In this document: positions 1 through 9,081 of the stretch, in pieces | How positions within the stretch are numbered: position 1 is the first letter of the stretch | Layout of the letters: every line of letters starts with the position of its first letter | Assembly: GCF_000276605.1 (NCBI RefSeq) | Contig: NZ_AKJX01000089.1 | Coordinates: 26,100 to 90,099, forward strand | DNA from: Acidovorax sp. CF316 | GTDB lineage: Bacteria; Pseudomonadota; Gammaproteobacteria; Burkholderiales; Burkholderiaceae_C | Length of the DNA: 64,000 bases | Reading direction: 5' to 3' | Position numbers and translations under genes: made by a program | The notes under the pieces: model-generated | What the model was told of the DNA's origin: nothing | Database searches by the model: none | Seen by the model: only the letters and a program-made list of their open reading frames with translations

Positions 1-502
1 GCCACCGTTCTCGGAGGCGCGCTTCGACCTCGGCGGCATCCCCGTCTCGGGCCAGTCGCTGGTGGTGCTGGGTGTCACGCTGGCGCTGGTGATGCTGCTG
101 TTCCTGTTCTTCGGCCGCTCCATGGTCGGCAAGGCGCTGCGCGCCACGGCCCTCAACCGCGTGGGGGCGCGCCTCATGGGCATTCCCACCGAGCTGTCGG
201 GCGATGTGAGCTTTGCCCTGGCCGCGCTGATCGGCGCGGTCTCGGGCCTGTTGATCGCCCCGCTCACCACCGTGTACTACGACACGGGTTTCCTGATCGG
301 CCTCAAGGGCTTCGTCGCGGCCATCGTGGGCGGCCTGGGCAGCTACCCCATGGCGCTGCTCGGCGCGCTGATCGTGGGCCAGCTGGAGGCCTTTGCTTCG
401 TTCTGGGCCAGTGCCTACAAGGAGGTTCTCGTGTTCACCCTGATCGTGCCCGTGCTGTGGTGGCGTTCGCTCAACAGCCGCCATGTGGAGGATGAGGAAT
501 GA
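1..502 (+). CDS. livH: Branched-chain amino acid ABC transporter permease, LivH type (5' end missing)
   Basis: The open frame runs in from before the window and ends in TGA at 502. Only the C-terminal part is present: several hydrophobic segments ending in a charged tail (HVEDEE). The conserved FVAAIVGGLGSYPMALLGAL stretch is typical of inner-membrane permeases of the LivH/LivM family, which form the channel of hydrophobic amino-acid importers. The last codons overlap the ATG of the downstream permease/ATPase gene by 4 nt, so the two are translationally coupled in one liv operon. Family assignment is firm; the substrate could be an amide, urea or aromatic acid rather than Leu/Ile/Val. Confidence 0.9.
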   Translation, partial: PPFSEARFDLGGIPVSGQSLVVLGVTLALVMLLFLFFGRSMVGKALRATALNRVGARLMGIPTELSGDVSFALAALIGAVSGLLIAPLTTVYYDTGFLIGLKGFVAAIVGGLGSYPMALLGALIVGQLEAFASFWASAYKEVLVFTLIVPVLWWRSLNSRHVEDEE

Positions 503-2405
503 CCGCGCCCGTCAAGACAGATATGGCTGCCGGCGCACACGATGCAGGCACCTCGCGCGGCATCGCCACGCGCACCCAGCTCACGCTGGCGGCCGTGGCG
601 CTGCTGGCCCTGTGCTGGGGCTTCCTGCCCGACTTCACCGTGGTCGTGCTCAGCTACATCGGCCTGTACGCCATCGTCGCGGCGGGCCTGGTCATGCTCA
701 CCGGCGTGGGCGGCATGACCTCCTTCGGCCAGGCGGCCTTCGTGGGCGTCGGTGCCTATGCCACGGCCTGGATCTGCACGGCGCCCGCGTCGGTGCAGGC
801 GCTCTCGGGCCTGGTCGGTATGGCCGGCCTGCCCTGGGTGGGCCTGGTGCTCGGCCTTACGATCACCTTCGCGCTGGCCTGGGGCCTGGGCTCGGTCACG
901 CTCAAACTCTCGGGCCACTACCTGCCGCTGTGCACCATCGCCTGGGGCCTGTCGCTGTACTACCTGTTCGGCAACATGGAATTCCTCGGCGGGCAGACCG
1001 GCATCACCGGCATCCCGCCGCTCGTCGTGGCCGGCGTCTCGCTGGCCTCGCCGCGCGCCATCGGCGTGCTGATCTGGGCGGTGCTGCTGGTGTCGCTGTG
1101 GCTGCTGCACAACCTGCTCGACTCGCGCGAGGGCCGCGCCATCCGCGCGCTCAAGGGCGGGCGGGTGATGGCCGAGTCCATGGGCGTGGACACGGCGCGT
1201 TACCGCATCAAGCTTTTCGTGCTGGCGGCGCTGCTGGCGGCGATCTCGGGCTGGCTGTATGCGCACCTGCAGCGCTTTGTCAGCCCCACGCCGTTCAACC
1301 TCAACATCGGCATCGAGTACCTGTTCATGGCCGTGGTCGGTGGTGCCGGCCACCTCTGGGGTGCGGTGCTGGGCGCCACGCTCATCACCCTGCTCAAGGA
1401 AAAGCTGCAGGACGTGCTGCCCTCGCTGCTGGGCACCAGCGGCAACTTCGAGGTCATCGTCTTCGGCCTGCTCATGGTCTTCGTGCTGCAGCGCTTTGCC
1501 GACGGCCTGTGGCCCACGCTGAACCGCCTGGGCGAGCGCTGGCTGCGCCGCGAGGCGCCGCGCACGGCAGGCCAGGCCACCGAACTGGCGCAGCGCACGC
1601 TGCCCACGGCCGGCACGGTGCTGCTGCAGGCACGCAACGTGACCAAGCGCTTCGGCGGCCTGGTCGCCAACAACAATGTCTCCATGGACGTGAAGGCCGG
1701 CGAGGTGCACGCGCTGATCGGGCCCAACGGCGCCGGCAAGAGCACCTTCTTCAACATGGTCTCGGGCGTGGACGACGCCACCGAGGGCGAGGTGCGCCTG
1801 GTGGACCAGGCCATGCTGCGCCGCCCCTCGCGCGCCTTCGCCCGCCTGGGCATGGCGCGCACCTTCCAGCACGTGCGCCTGCTGGGCCAGCGCAGCGTGG
1901 TCGAGAACGTCGCCCTGGGCGCGCACCAGCGTGCGCACCGCGGCTGGCTCGCCTCCATGCTGCGCCTGGACCGCGCCGAAGAGGCGGCCCTGCTGGCCGA
2001 GGCGCGTCGCCAGATCGAGCGCTGCGGCCTGGGGGTCCATGCCGATGCGCCCGCCGCCTCGCTGGCCCTGGGGCAGCAGCGCATCGTCGAGATCGCGCGT
2101 GCTTTGGCCGGCCAGCCGGCCATCCTGCTGCTCGACGAACCCGCCGCCGGCCTGCGCCACCTGGAAAAGAAGGCCCTGGCCGACCTGCTGCGCCAACTGC
2201 GCGCCGAGGGCCTGGGCATCCTGGTGGTGGAGCATGACATGGAGTTCGTGATGAACCTGGCCGACCGCATCACCGTGCTGGAGTTCGGCACCGTGATCGC
2301 CGAGGGCACGCCCGCACAGGTGCAGAGCAACCAGCGCGTGCTCGATGCCTACCTGGGTGGCGCCGACGACGACCTGCCCGCCGCCATTGCTGAAGGAGCC
2401 ACCGC

Positions 2406-2409
<4 letters not shown>
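499..2409 (+). CDS. livM-livG: Fused LivM permease / LivG ATP-binding protein
   Basis: A 636-residue protein joins two subunits that are often separate. Residues about 20-345 are a LivM-like membrane permease with many hydrophobic segments. After a short charged linker, residues about 373-636 form an ABC ATPase with Walker A GPNGAGKST near 408, a signature-like ALGQQRIVEIARAL and Walker B ILLLDEPAAGL near 542. The C-terminal DMEFVMNLADRITVLEFG stretch is typical of LivG. The start ATG overlaps the livH stop, and the stop overlaps livF by 4 nt. The fusion fixes permease:ATPase stoichiometry on one side of the importer. Such fusions are known in Burkholderiales. Substrate is unknown. Confidence 0.93.
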
Positions 2410-3161
<752 letters not shown>

Positions 3162-3205
3162 GCCCGCAGAGGACCGCCGTGTAACGCAGCGACCGTCCCG
3201 TTTTC

Positions 3206-3242
3206 ACCCTTTCGCAGGCCCTGGGGCTGCGGAAGGGTTTTT
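3206..3242 (+). terminator. Rho-independent terminator after livF
   Basis: A 12-bp stem pairs 3206-3217 (ACCCTTTCGCAG) with 3227-3238 (CTGCGGAAGGGT), with one non-Watson-Crick G/T position and a 9-nt loop, followed by TTTTTG. It sits 44 bases after the livF stop and before the binding-protein gene. It may attenuate rather than fully stop transcription, which would let the binding protein be expressed at a different level from the membrane subunits. Confidence 0.75.
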
Positions 3243-3280
3243 GCGTTGTGAAGATCCATAAATACGACAGGAGACAAAGC

Positions 3281-4447
3281 ATGAAGACAGGCGTTCGGCC
3301 GGGGTTGGCGCGCAGGGAGTTTTTGCGTTCGGGTGGGGCATTGGCCGCGGGCCTGGCGGGCACGGCCTGGGCCCAGGACAGCGCGGGCGGGGCCGATGGC
3401 GAGATCGTCATCGGCCAGTCCTGCCAATTGAGCGGTCCATTGGCCGCGCTCACCACCGAGGTGCGCCAGGGTGCAAGCCTCTACTTCGACCACGTGAATG
3501 CCTCGGGAGGCGTGCGCGGCCGCAAGATCCGCGTGGTCGCCATCGACGACGCCTACGACCCCAAGAAGGCCGCCGAGAACACGAAGAAGCTGATCGACGA
3601 GGACAAGGTGCTGGCGCTGTTCCAGTACGCCGGCACGCCGCCCGCGCTGGCCGCCCTGCCGATTGCCGAGGAGCGCGGCGTGCCCTTCATCGCGCCGTTC
3701 ACCGGCTCGGACGGCCTGCGCCAGCCTGGCAGCCGCTATGTCTTCAACATCAAGGCCGGCTATGCGGCCGAGCTCGACGCCACGGTCAAGCAACTGGCCT
3801 CGGTGGGCATCTCGCGCATCGCCGCGGTCTACCTCAACAACCCGTTCGGCACGGGCGGACTGGCCTCGGTCGAGAAGTCCGTGCAGGTCCACAAGGTGAC
3901 CCTGGCGGTCAAGGCCCCGCTGGAGGTGGACGGCTCGAAGATGGCGGACGCCGTGGCCACCGTGGCCAAGGAGTCGCCCCAGGCCATCATCGTCATCAGC
4001 GCGGGCAAGCCCAGCGTGGATTTCGTCGATGCCTACCTCAATGCCGGCCACCGCTCCACCTTCTACATGCTCTCGGTGATCAGCAATTCCCAGCTCGTGA
4101 AAGCGCTGGGCGAGCGCGCACGGGGCGTGGTGGTGTCGCAGGTCGTGCCCTCGCCCTGGAACCAGAGCATGCCGATCTCGCGCGAGTTCCAGACCCTGGC
4201 CAAGGCCAAGGGCATCACCGAGTACACCTTCAGCCAGATGGAGGGCTTCATTTCCGCCCGCTTCCTGGTCGAGGCGCTGCAGCGCGCCGGCGCCAAGCCC
4301 ACCCGCGCCGGCCTGGTCCAGGCCATGGAGTCGATGAAGAACCTGAACCTGGGCGGCTACCCCGTGGAGCTGTCGGCCACCCAACACAGCTCGGGCAAGT
4401 TCGTCGATCTGCTCATGATGGGCCGCGACGGCCGTTTCACGAAGTAG
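3281..4447 (+). CDS. ABC transporter substrate-binding protein, LivK/Peripla_BP_6 family, Tat signal
   Basis: This 388-residue periplasmic binding protein resembles LivJ/LivK. The ATG at 3281 is preferred because AGGAG lies 7 nt upstream; a GTG at 3248 would add 11 residues but has no comparable site. The N-terminus carries a twin-arginine motif (RREFLRS, Arg11-Arg12), a hydrophobic stretch and an AWAQ cleavage site, so export is probably by Tat. The body has the Peripla_BP_6 pattern, including IVIGQSCQLSGPLAALT near the mature start. It presumably delivers ligand to the importer encoded just upstream. The ligand cannot be read from sequence. Confidence 0.9.
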   Translation: MKTGVRPGLARREFLRSGGALAAGLAGTAWAQDSAGGADGEIVIGQSCQLSGPLAALTTEVRQGASLYFDHVNASGGVRGRKIRVVAIDDAYDPKKAAENTKKLIDEDKVLALFQYAGTPPALAALPIAEERGVPFIAPFTGSDGLRQPGSRYVFNIKAGYAAELDATVKQLASVGISRIAAVYLNNPFGTGGLASVEKSVQVHKVTLAVKAPLEVDGSKMADAVATVAKESPQAIIVISAGKPSVDFVDAYLNAGHRSTFYMLSVISNSQLVKALGERARGVVVSQVVPSPWNQSMPISREFQTLAKAKGITEYTFSQMEGFISARFLVEALQRAGAKPTRAGLVQAMESMKNLNLGGYPVELSATQHSSGKFVDLLMMGRDGRFTK

Positions 4448-4821
4448 GAGCGACTCAAAAACTCTTCTGGCGTCGTTGCTGCGTCTTGTCGTACTAGAGC
4501 CTGTCCACGGCCTTTTACGGGGATGCGCATGCAGTCCACGGTGCGTCCGTCTAGGCGCGCGCCGCTGCCCATGCCGGTGGCATGGGCAAGGTGGGCAACG
4601 ACGAGGGGCGGGGCGTGGGCTGCATGCCCTTCGGGTTGCCACCTCCGGCAGGCCCATGCGGCGTTGCCCATCCTTGATGGACATGCGTCCATCTGCGGTG
4701 GGCGCCTTGCCTGATCCTCCCGGAGGAGGCAACGCAACCCCGTAAAAGGCCGTGGACGGGCTCCGACTGCCTGCGACGCAGCGCCTAGCCAGAACCGCTT
4801 CGCTGAGCTTTTGAGCCGCTC
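4448..4821. repeat. Structured inverted-repeat element, copy 1, with extra outer arms
   Basis: The gap between two convergent genes is almost wholly self-complementary. Core 4494-4763: P1 pairs 4497-4527 with 4733-4763 (29 of 31), P2 4527-4540 with 4614-4627 (13 of 14), P3 4567-4575 with 4579-4587 (perfect), P4 4635-4648 with 4720-4733 (13 of 14), and P5 4676-4682 with 4687-4693 (perfect, loop ATGC). Unpaired stretches CTAGGCGCGCG, CAACGACGAG, CCCTTCGGGTTGCC and GGGCGCCTTGC recur in the second copy at 52074-52345. Outside the core, 4448-4464 also pairs with 4805-4821 (15 of 17), so this copy has a longer palindrome. No credible gene lies inside. It could act as a bidirectional terminator, a mobile palindromic element, or a structured RNA. 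Confidence 0.85.
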
Positions 4822-4839
4822 CGAGGCGGGGCCCGCTGC

Positions 4840-5745
4840 TCAGGAGTTCAGCAGCGCGCCGCCCTCGGAGGACTCCAGCAGGCGCGTGAGCAGCGGGTGC
4901 ATGACCTTGCGCGCGTTGTAGATCAGGTGGAACTGCTCCTGCACGTCGGGCGTAGCGCCCACCTGCACCAGCCCATGGGTCTTTTGCAGGTGCGCGCCCA
5001 CCGACATGGGCGCCGGCATCACACCCATGCCCGTGGCGGCAAAGGTGCTGAGCAGGGCGCTGTCCTCGAACTCGCCCGCAATGCGCGGGCGGATGCGCTC
5101 GCGCTCCAGCCAGTGGTCGATGCGCGCACGCATGGCGGCATGGTCGGTGGGCAGCAGCACGGGCACCACGGCCAGGCTCTGCGGAAACTGCTGCGCCGCC
5201 GCCTCGGCCCATACGGGTGGGGCGTACCAGGCCACGGCACTCGTGCCCAGCAGCTGGCTGGTGGTCTTGAGGGCCGGGTTGGGCGGTGCGGCGCGGTCGG
5301 CCAGCACCGCGTCGAGCTTGTGCAGCGCGAGCTCGCCGAGCAGCGGCTGGAACTCCCCCTCGTGGCACAGCAGGCGCAGGTGCGGTTCGTCGAGCACCGG
5401 CGTCAGCAGCCGGTGCATGGCCAGCTTGGCGATGCCGTCCGAGATGCCCAGGTTCAGCCGCAGCGTCTGGCCGCTGGCGGCTTCGCGCACGCGGTGCGTC
5501 AACTGCTCACCCAGGGCAAAGATGTGGTCGGCCTCGTGCAAGGCGGCCACGCCGGCTTCGGTCAGCACCAGGCTGCGCCCCTCGGTGCGCAGCAGGCTGG
5601 TGCCCAGGGCCTGCTCGAGCAGGCGCACCTGGGCGCTGATTGTCTGCACGGCCATGTCCAGCCGCTCGGCGGCGCGCGCGATGCCGCCCTCCTTGGCGAC
5701 CACCCAGAAGTAGTACAGATGGCGGTAGTTGAAGCTCTGGCTCAT
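4840..5745 (-). CDS. nhaR: LysR-family transcriptional regulator, NhaR type
   Basis: A 301-residue LysR regulator. The N-terminal winged helix-turn-helix (residues about 5-65) begins NYRHLYYFWVVAKEGG, very close to the start of NhaR, the sodium/pH-responsive activator of the Na+/H+ antiporter gene in enterobacteria. The effector domain keeps NhaR features such as HKLDAVLADR and an EF(E/D)DSALL stretch. ATG at 5745 is chosen because the open frame further upstream has no start consistent with the family. It is divergent from terC, and the CGTAAAAA direct repeats between the two are candidate operators. The real target may be terC or a distant antiporter. Confidence 0.85.
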   Translation of the reverse strand: MSQSFNYRHLYYFWVVAKEGGIARAAERLDMAVQTISAQVRLLEQALGTSLLRTEGRSLVLTEAGVAALHEADHIFALGEQLTHRVREAASGQTLRLNLGISDGIAKLAMHRLLTPVLDEPHLRLLCHEGEFQPLLGELALHKLDAVLADRAAPPNPALKTTSQLLGTSAVAWYAPPVWAEAAAQQFPQSLAVVPVLLPTDHAAMRARIDHWLERERIRPRIAGEFEDSALLSTFAATGMGVMPAPMSVGAHLQKTHGLVQVGATPDVQEQFHLIYNARKVMHPLLTRLLESSEGGALLNS

Positions 5746-5779
5746 GGTCTGGGTTGTCCCACCGGTGGAAAGGGGTATC

Positions 5780-5805
5780 CGTAAAAAGTGTTTGGTTCGT
5801 AAAAA
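5780..5805. promoter_or_regulatory. Direct repeats CGTAAAAA in the nhaR-terC divergent region
   Basis: CGTAAAAA occurs at 5780-5787 and again at 5798-5805, a spacing of 18 nt (about two helical turns). It lies 35-60 nt upstream of the regulator start on the side shared with terC. LysR proteins commonly bind such sites near their own promoter. No experimental motif supports this one, so it is a candidate only. Confidence 0.35.
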
Positions 5806-5895
5806 CCAGATGAATGGTATCGAAAAGACAGGTTTTAAAGATGCAAAGGCATCCCTACAGTGCGGGCTTGCCTTGAATTTCCCAGGAGATACCTC

Positions 5896-5970
5896 ATGCA
5901 CGACACCGCCGTCCACACCCCCGCCACCCCGACCCCGGGCCTGCCACCCCTGCCGCGTTCGCGGCGCTGA
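5896..5970 (+). CDS. Short proline-rich leader ORF upstream of terC (24 aa)
   Basis: An ATG at 5896 follows AGGAG with 7-nt spacing and opens a 24-codon frame ending TGA at 5970, 30 nt before terC. The peptide has six prolines, including PTPG and GLPPLPRSRR near its end, and no membrane segment. The stop lies in the loop of a hairpin (GCGGCG 5961-5966 with CGCCGC 5971-5976). An alternative stem TTCGCG 5958-5963 with CGCGAA 5982-5987 reaches the terC ribosome site. This arrangement suggests translational control of terC by ribosome position or stalling at the prolines. The start signal is good; the function is inferred. Confidence 0.5.
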   Translation: MHDTAVHTPATPTPGLPPLPRSRR

Positions 5971-6000
5971 CGCCGCCGCTGCGCGAAGGAGAACGACATC

Positions 6001-6975
6001 ATGGAAACCATTGGAACCTGGTGGATGTGGGCGGGATTCGCCGTCTTCGTGGTCGTTGCCATCGGCATCGACCTGTTGGTGATGGAGCGCCAGGGCGCGC
6101 ACAAGGTCACGACCAAGGAGGCCCTCAAGTGGAGCGCCCTGTGGTTCTCGCTGGCCTTCGTCTTCGTGGCCGGCCTGTGGTGGTACCTGGACGGCAGCCA
6201 GGGCCGCGAGGTGGCCAACACCGTGTCGATGCAGTTCATCACCGGCTACCTGGTGGAGAAAAGCCTGTCCATCGACAACATCTTCGTGTTCCTGATGCTG
6301 TTCAGCTACTTCGCGGTACCGGCACAACACCAGAAGCGCGCGCTGATCATCGGCATCATCGGCGCCATCGTGCTGCGCACGCTGCTGATCCTGGCAGGCG
6401 CCTGGCTGCTGGCTTCGTTCCACTGGCTGCTCTATGTCTTCGGTGCCTTCCTGGTGTTCACGGGTGCCAAGATGTGGTTCGCTGCCGGCCAGGAGCCCGA
6501 CATCGCGACCAACCCGGTGCTGCGCTTTTTGCGCAAGCGCATCCGCATCGCCGACGTGTTCGATGGCGAGAAGCTGACCACCACCATCAACGGCGTCAAG
6601 CACTACACGCCGCTGTTCGTGGTGCTCATCCTGATCGGCACCACGGACATCATCTTCGCGGTGGACAGCATCCCGGCCATCTTCGCGATCACCAGCGACC
6701 CGTTCATCGTGCTCACGGCCAACATCTTCGCCATCCTGGGCCTGCGTGCGCTGTACTTCCTGCTCGCCGACCTGGCCGACCGCTTCCACCTGCTGGCCTA
6801 TGGCCTGGCCCTGGTGCTGGTGTTCATCGGCAGCAAGATGCTGCTCATCGACCTGGTGAAGATCCCGATCGGCTACGCTCTGCTGGTCACGGCAGGCCTG
6901 ATCGCCGGCTCCATCGTGCTGTCGCTGCGCAGCTCGGCCGGCAGCCCGCCCGCTGCACAGCCTCCCAAGCCCTGA
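6001..6975 (+). CDS. TerC/Alx family integral membrane protein
   Basis: A 324-residue polytopic inner-membrane protein of the TerC family (Pfam TerC, subgroup of E. coli Alx). Family motifs with acidic residues inside membrane segments are present: KSLSIDNIFVFLMLF near residue 80 and TTDIIFAVDSIPAIFAIT near 220. Family members are linked to tellurite resistance, alkaline pH response and manganese export; substrate cannot be fixed from sequence. GGAG precedes the ATG at 6001. It is divergent from an NhaR-type regulator, fitting a pH or ion stress role, and is followed by two small membrane-protein genes. Confidence 0.92.
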   Translation: METIGTWWMWAGFAVFVVVAIGIDLLVMERQGAHKVTTKEALKWSALWFSLAFVFVAGLWWYLDGSQGREVANTVSMQFITGYLVEKSLSIDNIFVFLMLFSYFAVPAQHQKRALIIGIIGAIVLRTLLILAGAWLLASFHWLLYVFGAFLVFTGAKMWFAAGQEPDIATNPVLRFLRKRIRIADVFDGEKLTTTINGVKHYTPLFVVLILIGTTDIIFAVDSIPAIFAITSDPFIVLTANIFAILGLRALYFLLADLADRFHLLAYGLALVLVFIGSKMLLIDLVKIPIGYALLVTAGLIAGSIVLSLRSSAGSPPAAQPPKP

Positions 6976-6987
6976 AGGAAACCTGCC

Positions 6988-7146
6988 ATGGACATGATCG
7001 AATCGGTGATGCTCACCCTGCTGGTGGCCCTGGCGGGCACGGCCTTGATGGCCTGGCGCCTGGGCAACGAGCGGCGCGACGTGGGCCTGCTCACCGCCCT
7101 GGCGGCGCTGTGGGGCCTGGCCACCGCCGCAGCCTTCAGCTGGTGA
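6988..7146 (+). CDS. Small membrane protein, 52 aa, downstream of terC
   Basis: An ATG at 6988, preceded by AAGGAAA, opens a 53-codon frame ending TGA at 7146, 12 nt after the terC stop and 10 nt before the next gene. The product has two hydrophobic segments (about residues 5-23 and 33-50) separated by a charged turn (RLGNERRD). No family is recognised. Its tight placement inside the terC operon and clean membrane topology argue that it is real. Confidence 0.6.
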   Translation: MDMIESVMLTLLVALAGTALMAWRLGNERRDVGLLTALAALWGLATAAAFSW

Positions 7147-7156
7147 CCGCAGGACC

Positions 7157-7723
7157 ATGCGGATGCTGAGCACCCTGCGCCGCAAGCTGCGGCACCTGGA
7201 GCCAAGCGTGCGCGACCAGCTGGCGCGCACGGCATTGGCCCGTGCCGTGCCCTGGATGGAGCAGCGCGCGCTGTTCCGCTTCCAGCGCGAGCCGCTGGCG
7301 CGCGGGGTGGCTGCCGGCCTGTTCTGCGGGCTCATCCCCGGCCCGCTGCAATTGGTGGGGGCGGTCGGTGCCTGCGCCTGGCTGCGCGGCAATGTGGTCG
7401 CCGGCGGCGTCACCACCTTCTACACCAACCCGCTGACCACCGTGCCCCTGTACGTGCTGGCCTTCCAAATGGGCTCGCTGGTGCTCCCTGGCGAACAGTC
7501 GCTGCCGGCCTTCAACGCGGACGGCCCGGCCGGCGCCTTCAGCGTGCAAGCGCTGGCCGAGTGGATGCAGGCCCTGGGCACGCCATTGCTGGTCGGCCTG
7601 CCGGTGCTGGGTCTGGTCCTGGCAGTGCTGGGCTATGCAGTGGTGCAGGCCCTGTGGCTGGCCCCCGTACTGCAGCGCGGGCGCCGCCTGCAGCGTGCGC
7701 GGGCCCTGCGCGGCCCGCCGTGA
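7157..7723 (+). CDS. DUF2062 domain membrane protein
   Basis: The 188-residue product carries the DUF2062 pattern: a region around FQREPLARGVAAGLFCGLIPGPLQ, the TTFYTNPLTTVPLY motif, and hydrophobic segments on both sides. DUF2062 proteins are small inner-membrane proteins of unknown biochemical role. The gene is third in the terC run, 10 nt after the small membrane protein, and ends 9 bases before a convergent gene. Family call is solid; function is not known. Confidence 0.85.
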   Translation: MRMLSTLRRKLRHLEPSVRDQLARTALARAVPWMEQRALFRFQREPLARGVAAGLFCGLIPGPLQLVGAVGACAWLRGNVVAGGVTTFYTNPLTTVPLYVLAFQMGSLVLPGEQSLPAFNADGPAGAFSVQALAEWMQALGTPLLVGLPVLGLVLAVLGYAVVQALWLAPVLQRGRRLQRARALRGPP

Positions 7724-7732
7724 GCCGGCGGT

Positions 7733-8704
7733 TCAATCCAGCTTGACGCCGACCTTGGTAATCACACGGCCCCATTTTTCGCGCTCGGCGCGCGCATAGC
7801 TGCCCATCTGGGCCGGGGTGCCGGGCAGGGGCTCCACGCCCAGGGCCTGCAGGCGCGCCCGGGTGCGCGTGTCGGCCAGGGCGGTCTGCAGCGCCTTGCT
7901 GAACTGGGCCACGGCCTCGGGCGAGGTGCCCGTGGGGGCCACCAGCCCCTGCCATGCATAGCCCTCGAATCCCTGCAGCCCCTGCTCCTGGATGGTCGGC
8001 ACATCGGGCATGGTCGCCACGCGCTGCGGGCTGGCCACACCGATGGCGCGCACCTTGTTCGTGGCGAGGAAGGGGTAGACCGTGGCGCTGTCGATCCACA
8101 TCGCCGGCACCTGGCCGCCGATCACGTCCTGGATGGCCGGGGCCGCGCCGCGGTAGGGCACGTGGGTGAGCTTGAGGCCGCTCTGCTCGCGGAACAGCTC
8201 GCCCACCAGGTGGTGCGGGCTGCCCGGCCCGGCGGATGCCCAGTTCACGCCATCGGCGTTGCCCTTGGCCCAGGCCATGAACTCCTTGAGGTTCCTGGCG
8301 GGCACGCTGTTCGAGACCACCAGAAACATCGGAAAGCGCACCAGCAGCCCCACGGGCTGGAAGTCCTTCTCGGCGTTGTAGCTCAGCTTGCTGAACAAGA
8401 AGGGGTTGGCCGCCAGCGTGGCGAAGTCGGCCGAGAAGATCAGGTTGCCCAGGTCCTTGCTGCGCGCCGCATAGTCGGCCGCGATGTTGGTGCCCGCGCC
8501 CGGCTTGTTGTTGATGATGACGGGGCGGCCCAGGCTGGCGCCCATGGATTCGGCGATGGTGCGCGCCACGATGTCCGAGCCGCCCCCGGCGGCATAGCCG
8601 ACCACCCATTCCAGGGGCTTGCCGTTGTCCTGCGCATGCAGGGGCAGGGCGAGGGGCGTGAGTGCCAGTCCCGCAAGGGTGGCGAGGAAGTGTTTGCGCA
8701 GCAT
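7733..8704 (-). CDS. Bug/TctC-family tripartite tricarboxylate transporter binding protein
   Basis: A 323-residue periplasmic binding protein. ATG at 8704 gives a clean signal peptide (MLRKHFLATLAGLALTPLAL, cleavage after HAQ) with GGAGA upstream; a TTG 21 nt earlier is unlikely. The mature part has Bug hallmarks: VVGYAAGGGSDIVARTIAE and INNKPGAGTNIAADYAA, then VPYRGAAPAIQDVIGGQVPAMW. No TctA/TctB membrane genes are nearby, as is usual for orphan Bug proteins in Burkholderiales. Being last in the operon with an aromatic-type monooxygenase, it may capture the substrate of that pathway or a related acid. Confidence 0.92.
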   Translation of the reverse strand: MLRKHFLATLAGLALTPLALPLHAQDNGKPLEWVVGYAAGGGSDIVARTIAESMGASLGRPVIINNKPGAGTNIAADYAARSKDLGNLIFSADFATLAANPFLFSKLSYNAEKDFQPVGLLVRFPMFLVVSNSVPARNLKEFMAWAKGNADGVNWASAGPGSPHHLVGELFREQSGLKLTHVPYRGAAPAIQDVIGGQVPAMWIDSATVYPFLATNKVRAIGVASPQRVATMPDVPTIQEQGLQGFEGYAWQGLVAPTGTSPEAVAQFSKALQTALADTRTRARLQALGVEPLPGTPAQMGSYARAEREKWGRVITKVGVKLD

Positions 8705-8813
8705 GGTGTTGTCTCCGGTGGTCAAGGGGGGATGGTTTGGGCACAGCGGCGCCGCAGGCCCTGTCTGTGCAGGGCTTGCGCGGTGGCTGAATGGTGGGCG
8801 GTTGTGGGCGGCG

Positions 8814-9071
8814 TCAGGCCGCAGCGTGTACCGGGGCGACCGGTGTCACGGGCGCGATGCCCGCGCTGCCGGCGGGCACCGTGGTGCCGCGTGCGAACTG
8901 CAGTGCCTGCAGCAGCGTGGCCTGGTCGCCGATGTGGTTGGCCAGCAGCAGGATCAGGCGGGCGTTCATCGCATGGCTCTCGGGCGGGGTCAGGCCGTTG
9001 TGGCTGGTGATCAGGGCCTCGTAGAAATCGTCGCAGGCCTGCAGGCGGGGCTGGGTGTCGAGCATGCTCAT
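8814..9071 (-). CDS. DUF2783 domain protein
   Basis: An 85-residue protein matching the small DUF2783 family: DDFYEALITSHNGLTPPES followed by NARLILLLANHIGD and a helical end, then an Ala/Pro-rich tail. In Burkholderiales this gene commonly sits beside FAD-dependent aromatic hydroxylases, as here, 10 nt after the monooxygenase stop. A role as a small partner of the oxygenase is plausible but unproven. Confidence 0.75.
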   Translation of the reverse strand: MSMLDTQPRLQACDDFYEALITSHNGLTPPESHAMNARLILLLANHIGDQATLLQALQFARGTTVPAGSAGIAPVTPVAPVHAAA

Positions 9072-9081
9072 GGCTCCTTTG

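Noticed and set aside
415..2235. Long minus-strand open frame (606 codons) opposite livM-livG
   Set aside because: It is a high-GC shadow: His/Gln/Arg-rich, no domain, and antisense to a well-conserved coding frame.
4476..4745. Short frames inside the structured element, considered as a gene
   Set aside because: The frame is made of palindromic repeat arms; the encoded peptide is low complexity and no matching frame is preserved in copy 2.
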